Source: Phytophthora quininea (lineage: Eukaryota; Oomycota; Peronosporomycetes; Peronosporales; Peronosporaceae). Taken from it: 64,000 bases of DNA. The DNA lies in NCBI GenBank assembly GCA_011947345.1, contig JAAVTG010000375.1, positions 62,001 through 126,000 on the forward strand, read 5' to 3'. Shown here in pieces: positions 21,080 to 33,401 of the stretch. Within the stretch, counting starts at the first letter, position 1. Every line of letters starts with the position of its first letter. Below the pieces are notes generated by a model. The model saw nothing but the letters and a program-made list of their open reading frames with translations, did not search any database and was not told the DNA's origin. Made by a program: the position numbers and the translations under genes.

Positions 21080-21921
21080 GGTGATTGATGCTACTGTGTG
21101 GATAGTCTGACTAAGGCTGCTGAGCTTGGTCTTCTGCTGGAGGGGTGAACCAAAACGCAAAATGCATCGAGCGGACGCGGCTCAACCGACGGCCGGGAGA
21201 GTTGATCCCGCGCGCTGATTGGCCGATTTTCCCTCTTGCTCCAGGTTGCCGCGTGTCAGACCGAATTGACGCCAAAGACAACTTGCTGCTGTTGTCACGA
21301 CGCGACTCGACGTTGCACCGCCTTGGATATTGTTTGTTCGGTTGTGCTGGCAGGGGTGCGTAGTGCAAGTTGGCGCCGCACTTCATCGCGAACGTCCAGC
21401 AAAGCCTATCGTCCGATGAAACGTTGGGGACTGTTGTTGCGAGCGTCCTGCAGGCCGGTGAGCTGCCCCCAGCCAGCCGACGACTTGATGTACCGGTAGC
21501 TGCCCTGCGTCAGGGTCTCTGCTGGACTGTTGGCAATGTCTCGTTCGCGCCGCCTGCTGAGACCGAGCTGGAAAGCGAGCGGCTCCGCTGTCTTCTACGT
21601 GGGTGTATTCCTAAGTGCCAGCAGGTAGAGATCGCTCAACGAGTCCATGGCGACAGCACTGCAGCGAAATGCACAGCTGCAGGATCCTCTCAATGTAGGA
21701 GCACTGCAGCCCTGCCATTCGTGCGGCAAAACAAGTTCGGTCCATCGCAGGAGTCAGTTCGCGGTTACGCAGTCGGTTGTGGTATCTCAGTCGGTCGCAA
21801 TAGCTGTCAAAGCCGTCATAGGCGCGGCAGTGCCCCAGCGCCAAAAGGAGAGGGAGAGCAGAGGAACGGATCGGCAAGGGGCTTCCAGCACGCAAAGCCG
21901 CGCCTTCTCTGGCACTCGACC
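21080..21921. other. Gap between MYND and FYVE genes; partly open frame upstream of the FYVE start
   Basis: This 840-bp stretch separates two divergent genes. The frame of the FYVE gene is open leftward to about 21370, and a second frame is open from 21647. Neither part shows a recognised domain. It could be 5' UTR, an unrecognised N-terminal extension, or a small unrecognised gene. Confidence 0.4.
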
Positions 21922-23741
21922 ATGGACGAGGAGAAGCGCTATCCGCTGTCGGCGCGCTCCGCCGCCGTGCACGCCAACCTGAACCTGTCGGCGCGATCCC
22001 GCCACGCTGCACCGCCGTCGTCGACGGGCAGTCGCTTCCCGGGCACGGAGCGCTCGCGGCAGATGAACTTGAGCCAGGTGTCGACGCTCAGCGCCGCCAC
22101 GGGCTTCGATGAGATGAGTCGCGTCTCCCGGTACTCGAACGTGTCGTCCACCAGCTCCGCGGCCAGCTCCACGGCCTCGGCGTACGGAGGGGACCGTTGG
22201 GCGCCGCAACACGCTTCGAACGCTTGCAACCTGTGCAAGGAAAATTCTCGCTGCTTCGGCGCTCGCACCGATGCAGACGCTGCGGGTATTTGTTCTGCGC
22301 CAAGTGCTCTCGCTTCAAGGCGGCGCTGACGGGCCACACGCACAAGTCGCGACTGTGCGAGAAGTGCTTCCCAAGGTTCTGTCCGGCAGCAAGCCGCCCA
22401 TGAACGCCTTCGTGCACTCCAAGGCCTGGGTGCCCAGAGGCGTCTTCACGCACATGCTGAGCTACCTGAACCACGTGGACTTGTGTCTCGCCTCCATGAC
22501 GTGCAGGTTCTGGTACAAACGCGCGTTGCTGGACATCACGTGGCGACCACTCTACATCAAGGAGTTCGGCGACGACGAGAGCAGTCCGCAGAGAGAGTCC
22601 CTCGTAGCCTTCCAGAGAGACGTGCACGGTATCGGCTTTGAGAACTTGTCGTGGTACAACAAGTTCTCCATCCGTTGGTCGGCCCGCAAAGCGGCCGAGA
22701 AGAAGAAGAGCTTCCTCGTCATGAGCAGCTTGCTGGCCTCGCTCAAACTCAGCAAGTACGCGCCGCTGTTCGAGGCCGAGGAGATCGACATCGAGTCGCT
22801 GTGTCTGATGAACGCTGGCCATCTACGGGACCTGGGCATCCCGTTCGGGCCTCGCATGAAGCTCTTGAACGCTGCTGCATGTCTGGCGGACTTTAACGAG
22901 GACGATGACGATGAACGCCCATCTATGGAGTCCAAGCCGATCACGCCAGTGGCGCGTTTCAAGCAGAAACGCGCCGAGATGAAGCACTTCCGTGCTGGAC
23001 TGGTGCGTCGCGTGCAGCAGTCCGCTGTCCGCATTGCGATTCTGACAAACGAAGGAGAGCTGTGCAACGTCGGCTCTGGTATTATTATTCACGAGGACGG
23101 ACTAATCGCCACTGCCAGACATTGTCTGCAGGGGGAACAGTTCGACTGCATCTACAGTGACGAGTACATGATCTTGATCGCTCCGACAGAGTCGACGTCA
23201 CTACCTCCATTGTGGAAGTACCACGCCCGCGTGATCCCGGAATGCTGCAACGAAGAATTGGACTATGCGCTTCTCCGCTTGGACTGCGAGGTGATCTCGG
23301 ACCCCCCAGTGGCCTGTACATCGGCGACGTGACGGACCGCACGATTGCTCGTAACTGGACGGTGACCAAGTTGGAAGGCACCAACCGCGACACGATCGGA
23401 AAACTGCCAGCCGTACGCATCGGCAACTCGAACAACGTCGAGCCTGGTGACGAGATGTGGATGTTTGGCTATCCTAGCAGTGGCCACAACACGATCACCG
23501 TGCACCATGCAATCTGCTCCGGAACGGACTCGCAGATCTACGAGGGGAAGAAGTGGACAAGGCGATGCTCCGCACAGCCGCGCAGCTGGACAACGGATTC
23601 AGCGGCGGCGCTGCCGTGGACAAGAAGGGTCAGCTCGTGGGCTTGATTTCCTTCAGCGTGCTCCGACAGGACCGCGTGCGCGCCATCAACATGGTCAAGG
23701 GAGCCATCGAGTACGCCAAGCGAGGATACAACTTCGCGTGA
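21922..23741 (+). CDS. FYVE - F-box-like - SAM - trypsin-like protease fusion protein
   Basis: Read across four frame changes, the predicted protein has: a Ser-rich N-terminus (to about 22190); a FYVE-type finger (WAPQ, CNLC, RRSHRCRRCG, FCAKC, CEKCF, about 22197-22375), where one His and the WxxD aspartate differ from consensus; an F-box-like helix block (GVFTHMLSYLNHVDLCLASM, about 22440-22560); a SAM domain (LKLSKYAPLFEAEEIDIESL through LGIPFGPRMKLL, about 22735-22880); and a trypsin-like serine protease fold with SGIIIHEDGLIATARHC (catalytic His), EELDYALLRLD (Asp) and NGFSGGAAVDKKG (Ser). Each frame change (22241-22244 AAAA, 22370-22372 CCC, 23302-23307 C6, 23544-23547 GGGG) is mended by one extra base in the run. 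FYVE fingers bind PI3P on endosomes, so an endosome-targeted protease or pseudoprotease is inferred. Confidence 0.8.
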
Positions 23742-24143
23742 TGCGGCGCAACGGCACGGTGGAGAGATGGCCCCACCGTAAAACTGGCGCTGGCCATCTC
23801 ACTCGCGCTAGGACAGTCGAACGTGAAGACTGGCCTCAAACAAAATACTTACATCCCGAGGCGTGCTTGTCTAGTTGTCGCAGCGTTGATTTGTGTCGTA
23901 GTATGGTGGAGGTGATGGTTTTTAACACTTTAATGAAATAAGGTTTCATCTCTAGTCTCTCGCAGAAGGAGATGAAGAAGCTCATGTTCATCTTGTTGCC
24001 TTTAGCAATGACTAAAGTTTGACAACCTCTAAATTTATAATATTCAAAGCTAAATCAACAGTTCCTAGCACTCTAGCGGTCGAAGGGGCTTAGCGGACCA
24101 GCTTGAGAGACCAGCTACAGCACGACAGAGGCAACAGCAGAAG

Positions 24144-26921
24144 ATGGAGGAGAAGAGCGCCGACCCCGTGGCCGTGACGCTGTACCCAGCAGACTACGAG
24201 GCCGTGGAGATGGTGACGGACCAGGGCAAGGAGATCCTGCAGCAGTACGTACCGCTGTATAAGAATCCCATTGCTGCTGTTAAATGACGCTAATGTAAAA
24301 CTATTTTATTTTTTAATGGCAGGGAATTTACGGAGGCTCAGCTCTTCCTGCACTCGATCCAAGAGCTGGAGCGAGTGCGAGTCGACAAGAAGAAGAAGAA
24401 ACAAAGACAGCTACAAAAGACACTGCCACAGAGGACGTTGCTGATGAGAGCAATTCTATGAAGGAAGAGCAGACTGATGAGTCCATGGAGACTGAGAAAT
24501 CTGCTGAAAAGGAGCAGGAAACTGCAGAAGAAGTGGAGGAGGACGTGATCGACCCTCGCATCTACTACCGCCCAATGGTGACGGAGCTGCAGGCGGCTGT
24601 GGCCGAGCTGCACCAACTGATCAACTCTATTGATCTGATCAGACGTCGAGATTTCCTAGAGGAAATGCGGTGCATTCGGGAGAATACGGCGCCGAAGAGA
24701 GAGGAGCTGGAGCACTTGGTAGAAGCCAAGTCGGCGCAGGTGAAAGAATGCGGCACAATTTTATTGGACGGAGTGGAGGAGCTGGCCAAAACGGTGGAGA
24801 AAGAGAGCGTCTTCTTTCAGGGCATTACGCAGATGCTGCGCAAGTGGAAAATCTGCGCACCTATCCACGGGAACATCCCGAAGCCGTTCCGAGCAGGCGA
24901 ACCGCTCGCGGTGGACTGCAGTTATGGAAGCGGTCAGTTGCGTTGCTGCTGCTGGTGTGTTTGAACGATCTGACGGTTTGTGTTGTCAACCAGCGGGATC
25001 AATTTTTGTTCCTCAGACTCGATCTATCGCAGAACTTGCTTTCGCTGAGGTACGGCACACGTCAGGTATTACTGCTGCTATCAATCTCTAATGATATGTT
25101 TTTCGTCTATAGTTGAATCGCACTGAGAAGGGTTTGGTTCGGGTGAAGACCCCTGAGGACTTCCTGGCTCGCACGATCAAAGTAAGTAAATTGCCAACAT
25201 TTCTTCATGAAAACGCACATGTTTATCATTTGTGTGTTGGTGTAGCTAAAGCTGGAGGTTACGGAAACTGGCGAGGAAGGAAGCTTCACATTGCCGCCGC
25301 CGGCTTTGATTACAATGTACGACTAATGTGTAGCGTTTGATTGTAGAACTGTAGATAACCATCGTCATTGTCGCCTTGTCTAGGACGAAAGCCGCGATGG
25401 ATAAACTCGAAAATACCCCGAAGACCTAAAATCCTGGAAGAGCGGAACGTGTCAGTTCTGAAGGCTGTGCAGTTCTCAGTTTTCTGCGAGGAACTCTTCT
25501 ACACGCTGATGAAAGAAGCGCTTCAGAACTCTGCAAAATGGACAGACACGGCTTACAACATCAGCAACTACACTGTGAAGAAGCTCCGTGGTGAGGACAA
25601 TTCGGCGGAAGGGAGCATCTCCGTCCTTCAAGTGCTGGATGATCAAATTCAGCTTCGTGTAAACGAGCGATACCATCTCACCATCAAATTGGTTGATGTC
25701 AAGAGTTTGACGAAGGATAACGAGGACGAAACACACGAGGCAAGTGGTGAAGAAGCACCTACTGGGGTGGACGCTGCTGATGTGGGCGATCAAGAACAAG
25801 AAGTGGCTGTAGATGTAAAGATGGAAGAACCCAGTGCAGATGCAGACGCTCAGGTACCGGTGAGCAAGCTACGACGTGGCTCTTCCATCTCATTCTCGAC
25901 ACCCTCTGACAGTGAGGAGGCGTTCCTCACAGAAACGTGTCGGTATACGCTGCTGTTGCTTCAGCAAGAGATCCGCACTCGCCACGGCCGCAAAGAGATC
26001 TCGCGAGCTTTATTGTATACTGGGTCGGATGTATCATCCACTGCGAACACTGGCGCAGTCACAGGCACCAATGTTGCTACCCGGGGTTCTACAAATGATG
26101 CAGACAAGCACGACTCAACCCCAGGGACTCTAGCAACAGTTCTGTCTGTGCTTTCTCACAACCTGTTGAAGAACGAGGTGGCCCAATACCTCGATCAAAT
26201 ATCCTCGGTGCTTGCTTTTCAGAAGCTACAGACGTCAGCTTCGGGTCGCATTCTGGACGATGGCTTTCTGCAGCCAATCTGCGACTCGGTCCGTGGTGTG
26301 TATGTGAGCCCGCGGTGGAAGACTTGCGCGTACGATTCGACACTTTCCGCCTTTGATCTCAGTATCGGCAAGAACTTCTGTACTGAGGTGCTCATTTCCG
26401 GGTCGCGCATCCTGCTTCAAAGCGGGGCGTCAACACAGCGCGAGGTTTCAGGTGTGGAAGGTTTGCGCGAGTTTGTGGAAGCCACGGTATGCTCCCAAGT
26501 GGCGCTGGCCTTGCACCGCGATGCATTATCGTTCGGCCTGAAGCAAGCATCCATGAACTTGGACGGTGCCAGTGTTTGCCTTGTTGTCACGGGCGATTGG
26601 GATGGCAGCTGTATTGGCGAAGGCCGCGTTTCGGACACTCGCACAGTGAGCTCGATCTTCCTTGAGCCATACGTTGCTCCTGACGGTAGTCTTGCAATCA
26701 ACTGCTTGCTTCAATCGGTCGATGTCGCCAAGTTGGGGCCTGTACAAGCCACACTGTGCCGCTCGCCAGCGGGTGAAGCGCACAAGGTGGAGTGGAAGCG
26801 GATACCGGGTGCTAGCGACGCCGCCAAGATGCTGTGGCTCATGCAGAGGACCGATGTGCTCTCCGATTCATTCAAGTCGCTGCCACAAACCAAGGCCGTG
26901 CAGCTCGCAAACGGCAACTAA
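24144..26921 (+). CDS. MED17: Mediator complex subunit 17 (MED17)
   Basis: Exon 1 is 24144-24244 (donor GTACGT), the second exon begins near 24323 (EFTEAQLFLHSIQEL), and small exons follow before a long last exon from about 25380. The block IYYRPMVTELQAAVAELHQL to GITQMLRKWKI is the conserved MED17 helical core as seen in plants and animals, and VSVLKAVQFSVFCEELFYTL matches the later conserved segment. A long variable, acidic region (about 25720-25870) and a C-terminal domain ending at 26921 complete it. MED17 is a head-module subunit linking Mediator to RNA polymerase II. One frame change at the Lys-coding A-rich tract near 24399-24401 fits a missing base; another near 25380-25430 is less clear. 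Assignment rests on remembered family similarity. Confidence 0.72.
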
Positions 26922-27076
26922 ACACTGCATGGGCGCAACACCGTTAGCAATAGAAACAGCTTACACGTACAGGGTTGCGCTTTAACGCAATAGCGGTTTG
27001 ATTTGGGGGCTTAGAACTCTGCGTGTTCTGTCTCCAACGAACACAACAACAAAGGTGAATCCACCAGAGATGCAAC

Positions 27077-27970
27077 TTAGCTGCGCGCAGGACGCGGGGC
27101 CGGATCGGTTCCCGCGAGGCGCTTGAAAATGGCATCCAGTTGGTCAGCCACAAGTTCGTAGCCACCGTTGCCCTGCAGTGCACGATGCACCTGCTCGTTC
27201 AGGCCGCCGGGAGTGGCTGCCTCGTCCGCCATCTCTCCGAATCCCTCGGTCGACTCTGCTCCAGCCGTCGCCAGCGCATGGAAGAAGGATGCAATGTAGT
27301 CACGCGAAGCCTTGTCACCTGCAGAAACATCCAAAATCAATTGTCACCACAAACTTCAAACCATCAACACTAGTAGCAAGGAGAGAAACCTACCGACACC
27401 GTTGTTCACACACCACTTTTGGGAGGTGTCACACGTGGCGTAGAAGAAGGAGATGAGCGCCGTAATGCCCGTGAGCTTGGTGATTTCAGCCTCCTCCGCC
27501 ACCATGACGGGCGTGCCGATTTGGGCGAACAGGTCCCTGGCAAAGGCGTTGTCTGGGTAAGCCAGGATGGGTCCGGCGCGTTTGGCGGCGGCCGGCAGCG
27601 GCACTGAACGCACGACGCTCTCCCTGGGCAGCTTAACAAGCTGCAGCAGCTCGTCGTACGGGATGGTGGCCATCATGGAAACCACCTTCTTGCCGGCGAA
27701 CGAGAGCTTGGGCAGCTCCTCACGGGCCACGTTGGGCAACAGGCCGATGAACACCACGTCGCTCTGGTCCACGATCTCCTGGTTGGACGTGCCGATGCTC
27801 ACGCGGTCCGGGAACTTGGCCACCAGCGCCTCCGCCTTGGCCTTGGTGCGGGCCGACACCACAGTGTGCTTGGGCTGCCAGCCGTTGGCGCTGCAGAAGC
27901 CCGAGAAGACGGCCGAGCCGATCTTGCCCGTGCCCAGCAGGCCCAGCGTTGTGTCAGGGGACGGACTCAT
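27077..27970 (-). CDS. Pyrroline-5-carboxylate reductase
   Basis: Exons 27970-27394 and 27318-27077 join through a 75-bp intron (GTAGGT..CTGCAG) in phase 1, giving 272 residues, the usual length for the family. The N-terminus has the dinucleotide-binding motif LGLLGTGKIGSAVFSGF, then SDVVFIGLLPNVAREEL; the C-terminal half has the dimerisation helix with LTGITALISFFYATC and ATPGGLNEQVHRAL, the family signature. The enzyme makes L-proline from pyrroline-5-carboxylate with NAD(P)H. No targeting signal is obvious, so it is probably cytosolic. The canonical GSGPAY segment is replaced by TGITALISFF, a divergence worth noting. Confidence 0.88.
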
Positions 27971-27990
27971 CTTGGCTCGGATCTCTTTGG

Positions 27991-28003
27991 CGAATGGAGG
28001 AAT
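27991..28003 (-). promoter_or_regulatory. Candidate oomycete initiator (Inr-like) site
   Basis: Read on the minus strand, TCATTCCTCCATT occurs about 20-35 bp upstream of the pyrroline-5-carboxylate reductase start. It resembles the oomycete initiator consensus YTCANTYY at seven of eight positions (the first base is G). This is a pattern match only. Confidence 0.35.
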
Positions 28004-28187
28004 GACGCAGGAGCGGATTTGGAGTGGTAAAAAAGAGCAGTTAAAAATTAGGAAGCCAGCAATCTGAGGCGGACACTGCTGGACGATTGCTATGCTTTGG
28101 TTGACGTGTTTGCTTTCTGTCTGCCTGTGTTTCGCTCACACAGCCCGATGCTATTTTTTTTTGTTACTTCTAAACTGCATGTACAAG

Positions 28188-30313
28188 TTACCGCTTCTGC
28201 TCGAGCTGCGGGGGTAAGGGCCCGCTGCTCGAGCTGTTGAGGATCTCCAGCACAGTCTCGAAGCTTGGTCGCTCCTCTGGGGAGCTCACCCAGCACAACG
28301 TCATGAGCTTCTTGAACAGCGGCGGACAATTCTCTGGAACGGTAGGCCGCAAGTTGTTGTTGAGCACGCCGAGCGCCGCTTGGATTTGAGTGAGGCCCTC
28401 GTACGGACACTGCCGCGTCACGGTTTCCCAAACCACGACGCCGTAGGAGAACACGTCGGCCTTTTCAGTGTACTTCTCGGCAGCCAACACCTCGGGTGCC
28501 ATCCACTGGGTCGTGCCGCAGTTGCCTGTCATGGTCTGGAAGTGTGCACGCACACGAGCCAAACCAAAGTCGGAGATCTTGAGCGCGTACGATGAGTCAA
28601 TCAGCAAATTGGGGCTCTTTAGATCACGATGCAAGATCGGCGGCTGGAACGAGTGCAAGTAGTTCATACCCAGCGCAGTGTCACGCGCAAAACTACAGCA
28701 AAGGCCAATGTCAGTAGAAATCCCTGCCCCGTACCCGTCAGAAGCAACACCCGTACCTGAATTGCTTAGACTGGTCGATCACAACATCTTGACGAAGGAC
28801 ATTCCAGAGCGAGCCTCGTGGCAAGTACTCAATCACCAGGCAACGCGTCGGCGGTTCCAAACACGCGCCCATCAGCAGACAAATGTTGGGGTGCCTGCAC
28901 GAAGTAGCGAAACAATGCACACAAATAGTTAGCTCTAGTGATACAGCAGCAGGAGAAACTTTACGAACCTCAAGATACTCATGATCTGCACCTCCGCCTC
29001 GAACTCTTCCAAAATGTCTGCCGTCAGATATTGACACACCAAAATCTTGACTGCCACTGCAGTCCCGCGCCATTTTGCACGATGTACCGTGCCGAACGCA
29101 CCCTGCCCGATCATTTCCTCGATTTGTAATTCCTGGAAGTCCACATGCAAACTGTCGTTTTTGGCCTTGGACAGCTTCGGCCTCCTCCTTCGCGGGTGGT
29201 TTCCAGCGGCCTCAACAGCTCCTGCTTGTTGCCCCGCTTGAGCTGCTCCTACAGCAGGAATTTGCGGTGCATCAACATTTCCATCCACCTCTCCTGCCAT
29301 TGCGGCATCAGCTGCAAACTCGGCGTCGACTTCGTCTACCAAAGGACTCGCCGAGGTCTTCACATACATTGGCGAATGCAGGAACAACGGAATACGCGCC
29401 TTACGGGCCACTTCAAGCTGCATTTGCGCGGGCGGGGCGACATCGCGGACAAACTGGCGCTCTATGCCTGTCTTTAAAGTCTTGGCATCGGGCGACGCCT
29501 CCGCAATATCATGTGACTCCAACAAAGCGCCGCCGCGGTACTGTTCGCCAATACGCAGCGGCTTCCTCACTCGCTCAGGCGTGTCTGCGATGTTTAGCAA
29601 GTGATCGTCTGGATTGTGGTTCTCGAGGTCATAGAATCCGTCACTTTCGGCTTCGAACGAGACGCTGTCCAGGGACTCATTGGCAGCGTCTGTCCGTGGT
29701 GGAGACAGGAACCCCATCTCTTCGTCATAGTCATCGAATGTGATCCTGTGCTGGTTGCGTCCTGAAGACGGCGGCTGTCTCTGCTGTCGGTATTGATCGT
29801 AATTTGCGCCTTCATAAATCGTCGACGGGAGCTGATCCATCGTCACGCCAAGCTCCCCACCACCCGCAGCCGCAACAGCCCCGCTCTTCACTTTATTGAT
29901 AGGCGAAGCAGTGGACGTCGCTGTAGCGCTGTGCGTCCGCCTCCGCATTGGCTGCTTCTTGGGCAAGTACGTGGCGCCGGGGGTCCGCCTGGTTCCCCCC
30001 AGCTGCCACCACAGCCGACGTCTGTCGACTCTGCTTGAAGCCTGCATAGCCTGGATGAGGCTGTGCTGGAGGCTGCTGTCTGGAAGTCTGCAGTTGCTGG
30101 CGGCCCTCCTTGTCCTCCGCGGCCCTTCTGCCGGCCCGCGGGGGACGCCGGGTGCAGGAAGGGCATGGTGTCGTCTGCGTCCACGGGGCTGTTCTTGTGG
30201 TCCGACAGCTCCTCGTCTCCCCACGGCTGCTCGCGGATGAACTTGAGGTACATGGCGATGGCCAGCACCAGGAAGCACAGCGATCCGGAGAGTACAGGGT
30301 CCATGCCGAACAT
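28188..30313 (-). CDS. Membrane-anchored TKL-type protein kinase
   Basis: The N-terminus (MFGMDPVLSGSLCFLVLAIAMYLKF) is a signal-anchor segment, followed by about 400 low-complexity residues and a C-terminal kinase domain. Kinase landmarks: glycine loop GQGAFGTVHRAKW, lysine AVKIL, hinge VIEYLPRGSLWNVL, catalytic HRDLKSPNLLID, DFGLAR, APE (WMAPEVLA) and DVFSYGVVVWE. The HRDLKSPN and WMAPEV motifs place it in the tyrosine-kinase-like group. Introns GTTCGT..TGCAG (about 28973-28893) and GTACGG..TGTAG separate exons in the kinase part. The frame changes between anchor and linker near 29995-30000 (a run of six C on the plus strand), probably a missing base. With an intact catalytic set it should be active; substrates are unknown. 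Confidence 0.85.
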
Positions 30314-30593
30314 GTTCTGTCTTGCGAGGCGAATAGAAGGAGGTTAAAGCTGCAAATTCCGGCTGGGGCAAGAGGTCAGGCACGTCGGTGAGAGCCTAGA
30401 CCCGTCAGAGGTAGCGCTTGCGCCTATAGAGTTGCTGCAATCGTCTCCTTCCTCCACCGCGCGCCTCCTTCTTGCTGGCAACAAATGCCGTTGCAAAAGT
30501 GGTGTGGTTACAGTTACTCCGCTTTTGTACCCTCGAGCGGTTAGGTGATACATGGGTACACAACTTGAAATGGCTACATTTACTTCAACATTG

Positions 30594-33401
30594 TTATTGC
30601 GGATCGTCCTTGGCGCCGGGCAGTTCTAGCGACAGGATATGGTGTAACGCCGCCTCGAACGTGGCTAGATAGTAGCCCGACTCGCTGCGGCGCTTCTCCG
30701 GGTCGCACAGGCGGTTCAACAGCACCTGCGTCAAGATTGGCGCCTTCAGGTCGCTGTGCACGATCACATAAATAAAAATGGGCAGGAAGTCGTCGCCGCT
30801 CAGTACGTCTTCCTGGGTCTCTTGCTTGGGGGTAGCTGCAGCATCAGACACCTCGCTCTGTCGTTCTTCCACGTCGTCCGCCTTTTCTTGGGAGTTCGCC
30901 GCAATTTCAGCAGCTTCTACCTCGTCACTGATGGTAATTCCTCGTGATGATCGACCGGAGCTGCTGCTCGTAGGCGACAGCATCCGCGTCAGTGGGGCTG
31001 GTGGCGAGCGCGGCGGCAGGAAGGTAAGTGCCATGGGTGTTGAGTTGCGCCGACGGTGCCGCGCTTCTTCGTTGTGATACATGATGCGCTCGGCCTTGTA
31101 AACCGCGTGGATTTGGTGCGCCGTCGCCACCAATTTCCGCATCTTGTCCAGCGGCAGGAAGGCGCCATCCATCTCCTTGATCACGTCGATCACCGAGCGC
31201 CAGCTCGTCAGTGAGATCTTTTCAATCGGGATGCCAAAGTAGCTTTGCGGTTTGCCCTTGAGCTGGAACACGTGCTGACGGAACTGGCGCTCCTCGTGTT
31301 GCACGCGTCGGTGCAAATACTGAGTCAGATCATACATGAGCGGGACGCAAATGCGGTCCTCCAGCTCGTGGCGAATCGCATCCGACAGCAACTGCTGCAT
31401 TTTGTCTTGGTTGCTTACAGCGTCTGTGGTCATCAGGCTCACGAACGAACTGTGGCGGCCTAATGCATCGGGGTTACCGGAAGCGACCACCTGCTTCAGT
31501 AGACGCTGAACCAAAGCTTCCATCTCCTCGAATCGGTGCTCCAGCATGTACTCTTGCACGCCGTCCAAAATGTCACCGATATCATCGAGCATATTAGTGC
31601 GATTGTTGGCGTCATTTCGTTTCATCTTGGCGAGGAACTTTTCGCAGGCTTTTCCCTCGGGGATGAAAGATCGTTCACAGTATGATATACATACACCCGG
31701 AGCTCACGCGATATTGGCTGAGTGCGGTTACGCTCGAGGATACCCACGTGCGGAACCTCTAGGAATTGCTGTAGCTGCTTCAGCGCAACTCCATGCAAAA
31801 AGAAAGCGGTGATGGGGTCACAAGCGCTGCTGTCGTCCGCAAAAAGTTTTCCAGCACTGGTGCCCGATCATACGCTAGTAGATTTGGCGAGTTTCGTCCA
31901 TGGTTGCGGCGAGTAGGAAATTCGCATTCCTCCACCCGTCCAGATAAACGACTCAGCTGTGTAGCAATTATGCATCACACAACAAGTGTCAGCAATCCTG
32001 AATCGCTCAATGCTGTTGGTACAATTCACTATAGATACGTACTTTGCGGTGGAACTTATAGAGTTCACGGAAGCGCTTACGCGTAAACCACACGACACCA
32101 CTTTCAACATCCACAACACGCACAATGTACTCCTATTGTAGTAACAACATATTAGTCAAGATACAATATCATTTTAGCAGTGAAGACGTACCATGTGCCC
32201 ACTTTTCCGAGCAGGCTTGCTCTCTTCACGGAAGATCCGAACGCATAGTGCATGTCGAATACCCTTTGCTTTAAGAATAAGCAGATGCCACTCGTGATCA
32301 GAGATCATACCATTCATATTCATCGTCACGTCCATCACCTAACAGAAGCCAGATATAATAGTTAGCATATTAAGCCTATCAGCATACAAAACACACGCAC
32401 CATTTTCGTTGGTTGGATCTTTGCGAGGATCATGGAACGCAGATAGTCCAGTTCATGACTCAAAATCACCCCGCTGCGGTAAATTTCGCTAGCCTTGGAC
32501 AGCAGTTCAAACACAAGATGCGGCTCGCGGTGGCGAATTCGCTTTTCTGCCTCAGATAAATCCAACTTGCTCTGCTTGATTACATCCATATGAGCGACCG
32601 CGAAGATGCTAGAGCGATCATTGCGTAGCTCTGCCGGGATGAACTTTTGATTCATTGAGTCTGCCACAATCTTCTGGTTGGCAAGCATTGCCGCATCGTC
32701 AAGAACGGGGTGATCACTTCATCGGTGGAAGCAGTCTCGTCGAACTCTTTCCCGTACAATGTGCCGTCATCTTCTGCCAAAGTGCTGTTCGATCTGTCTG
32801 ACCGGTTCTCGTCCTCCGTGTCCGGAACCGACACTACCATGCTCTTCTCTTCCAGATCTCCGTCCTCGTCTTTGTCGCTTTCTTCACACTCCTCATCGTC
32901 TTCTTCGTCCGGGAGACCATCCTCAGACGGTGTCGTCTTAACCACTTCGTCGTCGACATCATCGTCCGGCAACTGCATACCAAAAACAATGATCAATATC
33001 CACATAAGATACAGTCCAATTCAACTGCAACGCACTCTCAAAAAATCATCGGGCAGCGGATTCTTAACCGGCAACCTATTGCGATCTGCATCCGGTGCAC
33101 TGCTGTCATCCGTCGTCTCATCCTCTGTCTTCTCCATGTCCAGCACAGCCGCAATAGTGTCCTCCATAATAAACCCGTTGGCTTCCAGCAGCACTTGCAA
33201 CGTCTTCGACTCCCACTTGGGGAAGATCGAGTTCAGAATCTCCACTCCTCTGGCCACCGCCGCCGGGTTGGGCGTCGGGGGTCTTCTGTTGGTGGAACTG
33301 AGTGCTGCAGTGCCGCTGGGGCTCTTCTTCTTGGAGAAAATGGCCTCCAGCAGACTCTTCTTGCCGTCCTCGCCGTCCCTGCTGCTCTTCTTGAGCTTCA
33401 T
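30594..33401 (-). CDS. CUE - PX - VPS9 protein, probable Rab5-family exchange factor
   Basis: The start at 33401 (MKLKKSSRDGEDGKKSLL) gives an N-terminal CUE domain (VEILNSIFPKWESKTLQVLL, about 33265-33140) that would bind ubiquitin. An intron (GTGCGT..ATGCAG) and a highly acidic stretch follow. Middle exons code for a PX-like domain (EYIVRVVDVESGVVWFTRKR through FHRK, then FPTRRN and VLENFLRTTAAL), which binds phosphoinositides. The last exon codes for a VPS9 catalytic domain (SGDDFLPIFIYVIVHSDLKA; SGYYLATFEAALHHI). A one-base gap in GGGG at 32707-32710 breaks the frame between acidic and middle parts, and another frame change lies near 31770-31790. The PX call is weaker than CUE and VPS9. 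The protein should act on early endosomes, activating Rab5-type GTPases. Confidence 0.75.

Noticed and set aside
20777..21110. Plus-strand Leu/Val-rich frames opposite the MYND gene
   Set aside because: They are the complement of the Glu/Lys-rich helices of the MYND protein and have no features of their own.
22241..23547. Programmed ribosomal frameshifting in the FYVE-protease gene
   Set aside because: Four shifts, all in homopolymers, with no slippery-site or pseudoknot pattern and the same type of break in many unrelated genes; base-call deletion is simpler.
29895..30391. Plus-strand frames antisense to the kinase N-terminal linker
   Set aside because: They arise from GC-rich low-complexity sequence; the minus strand carries the signal anchor and kinase.
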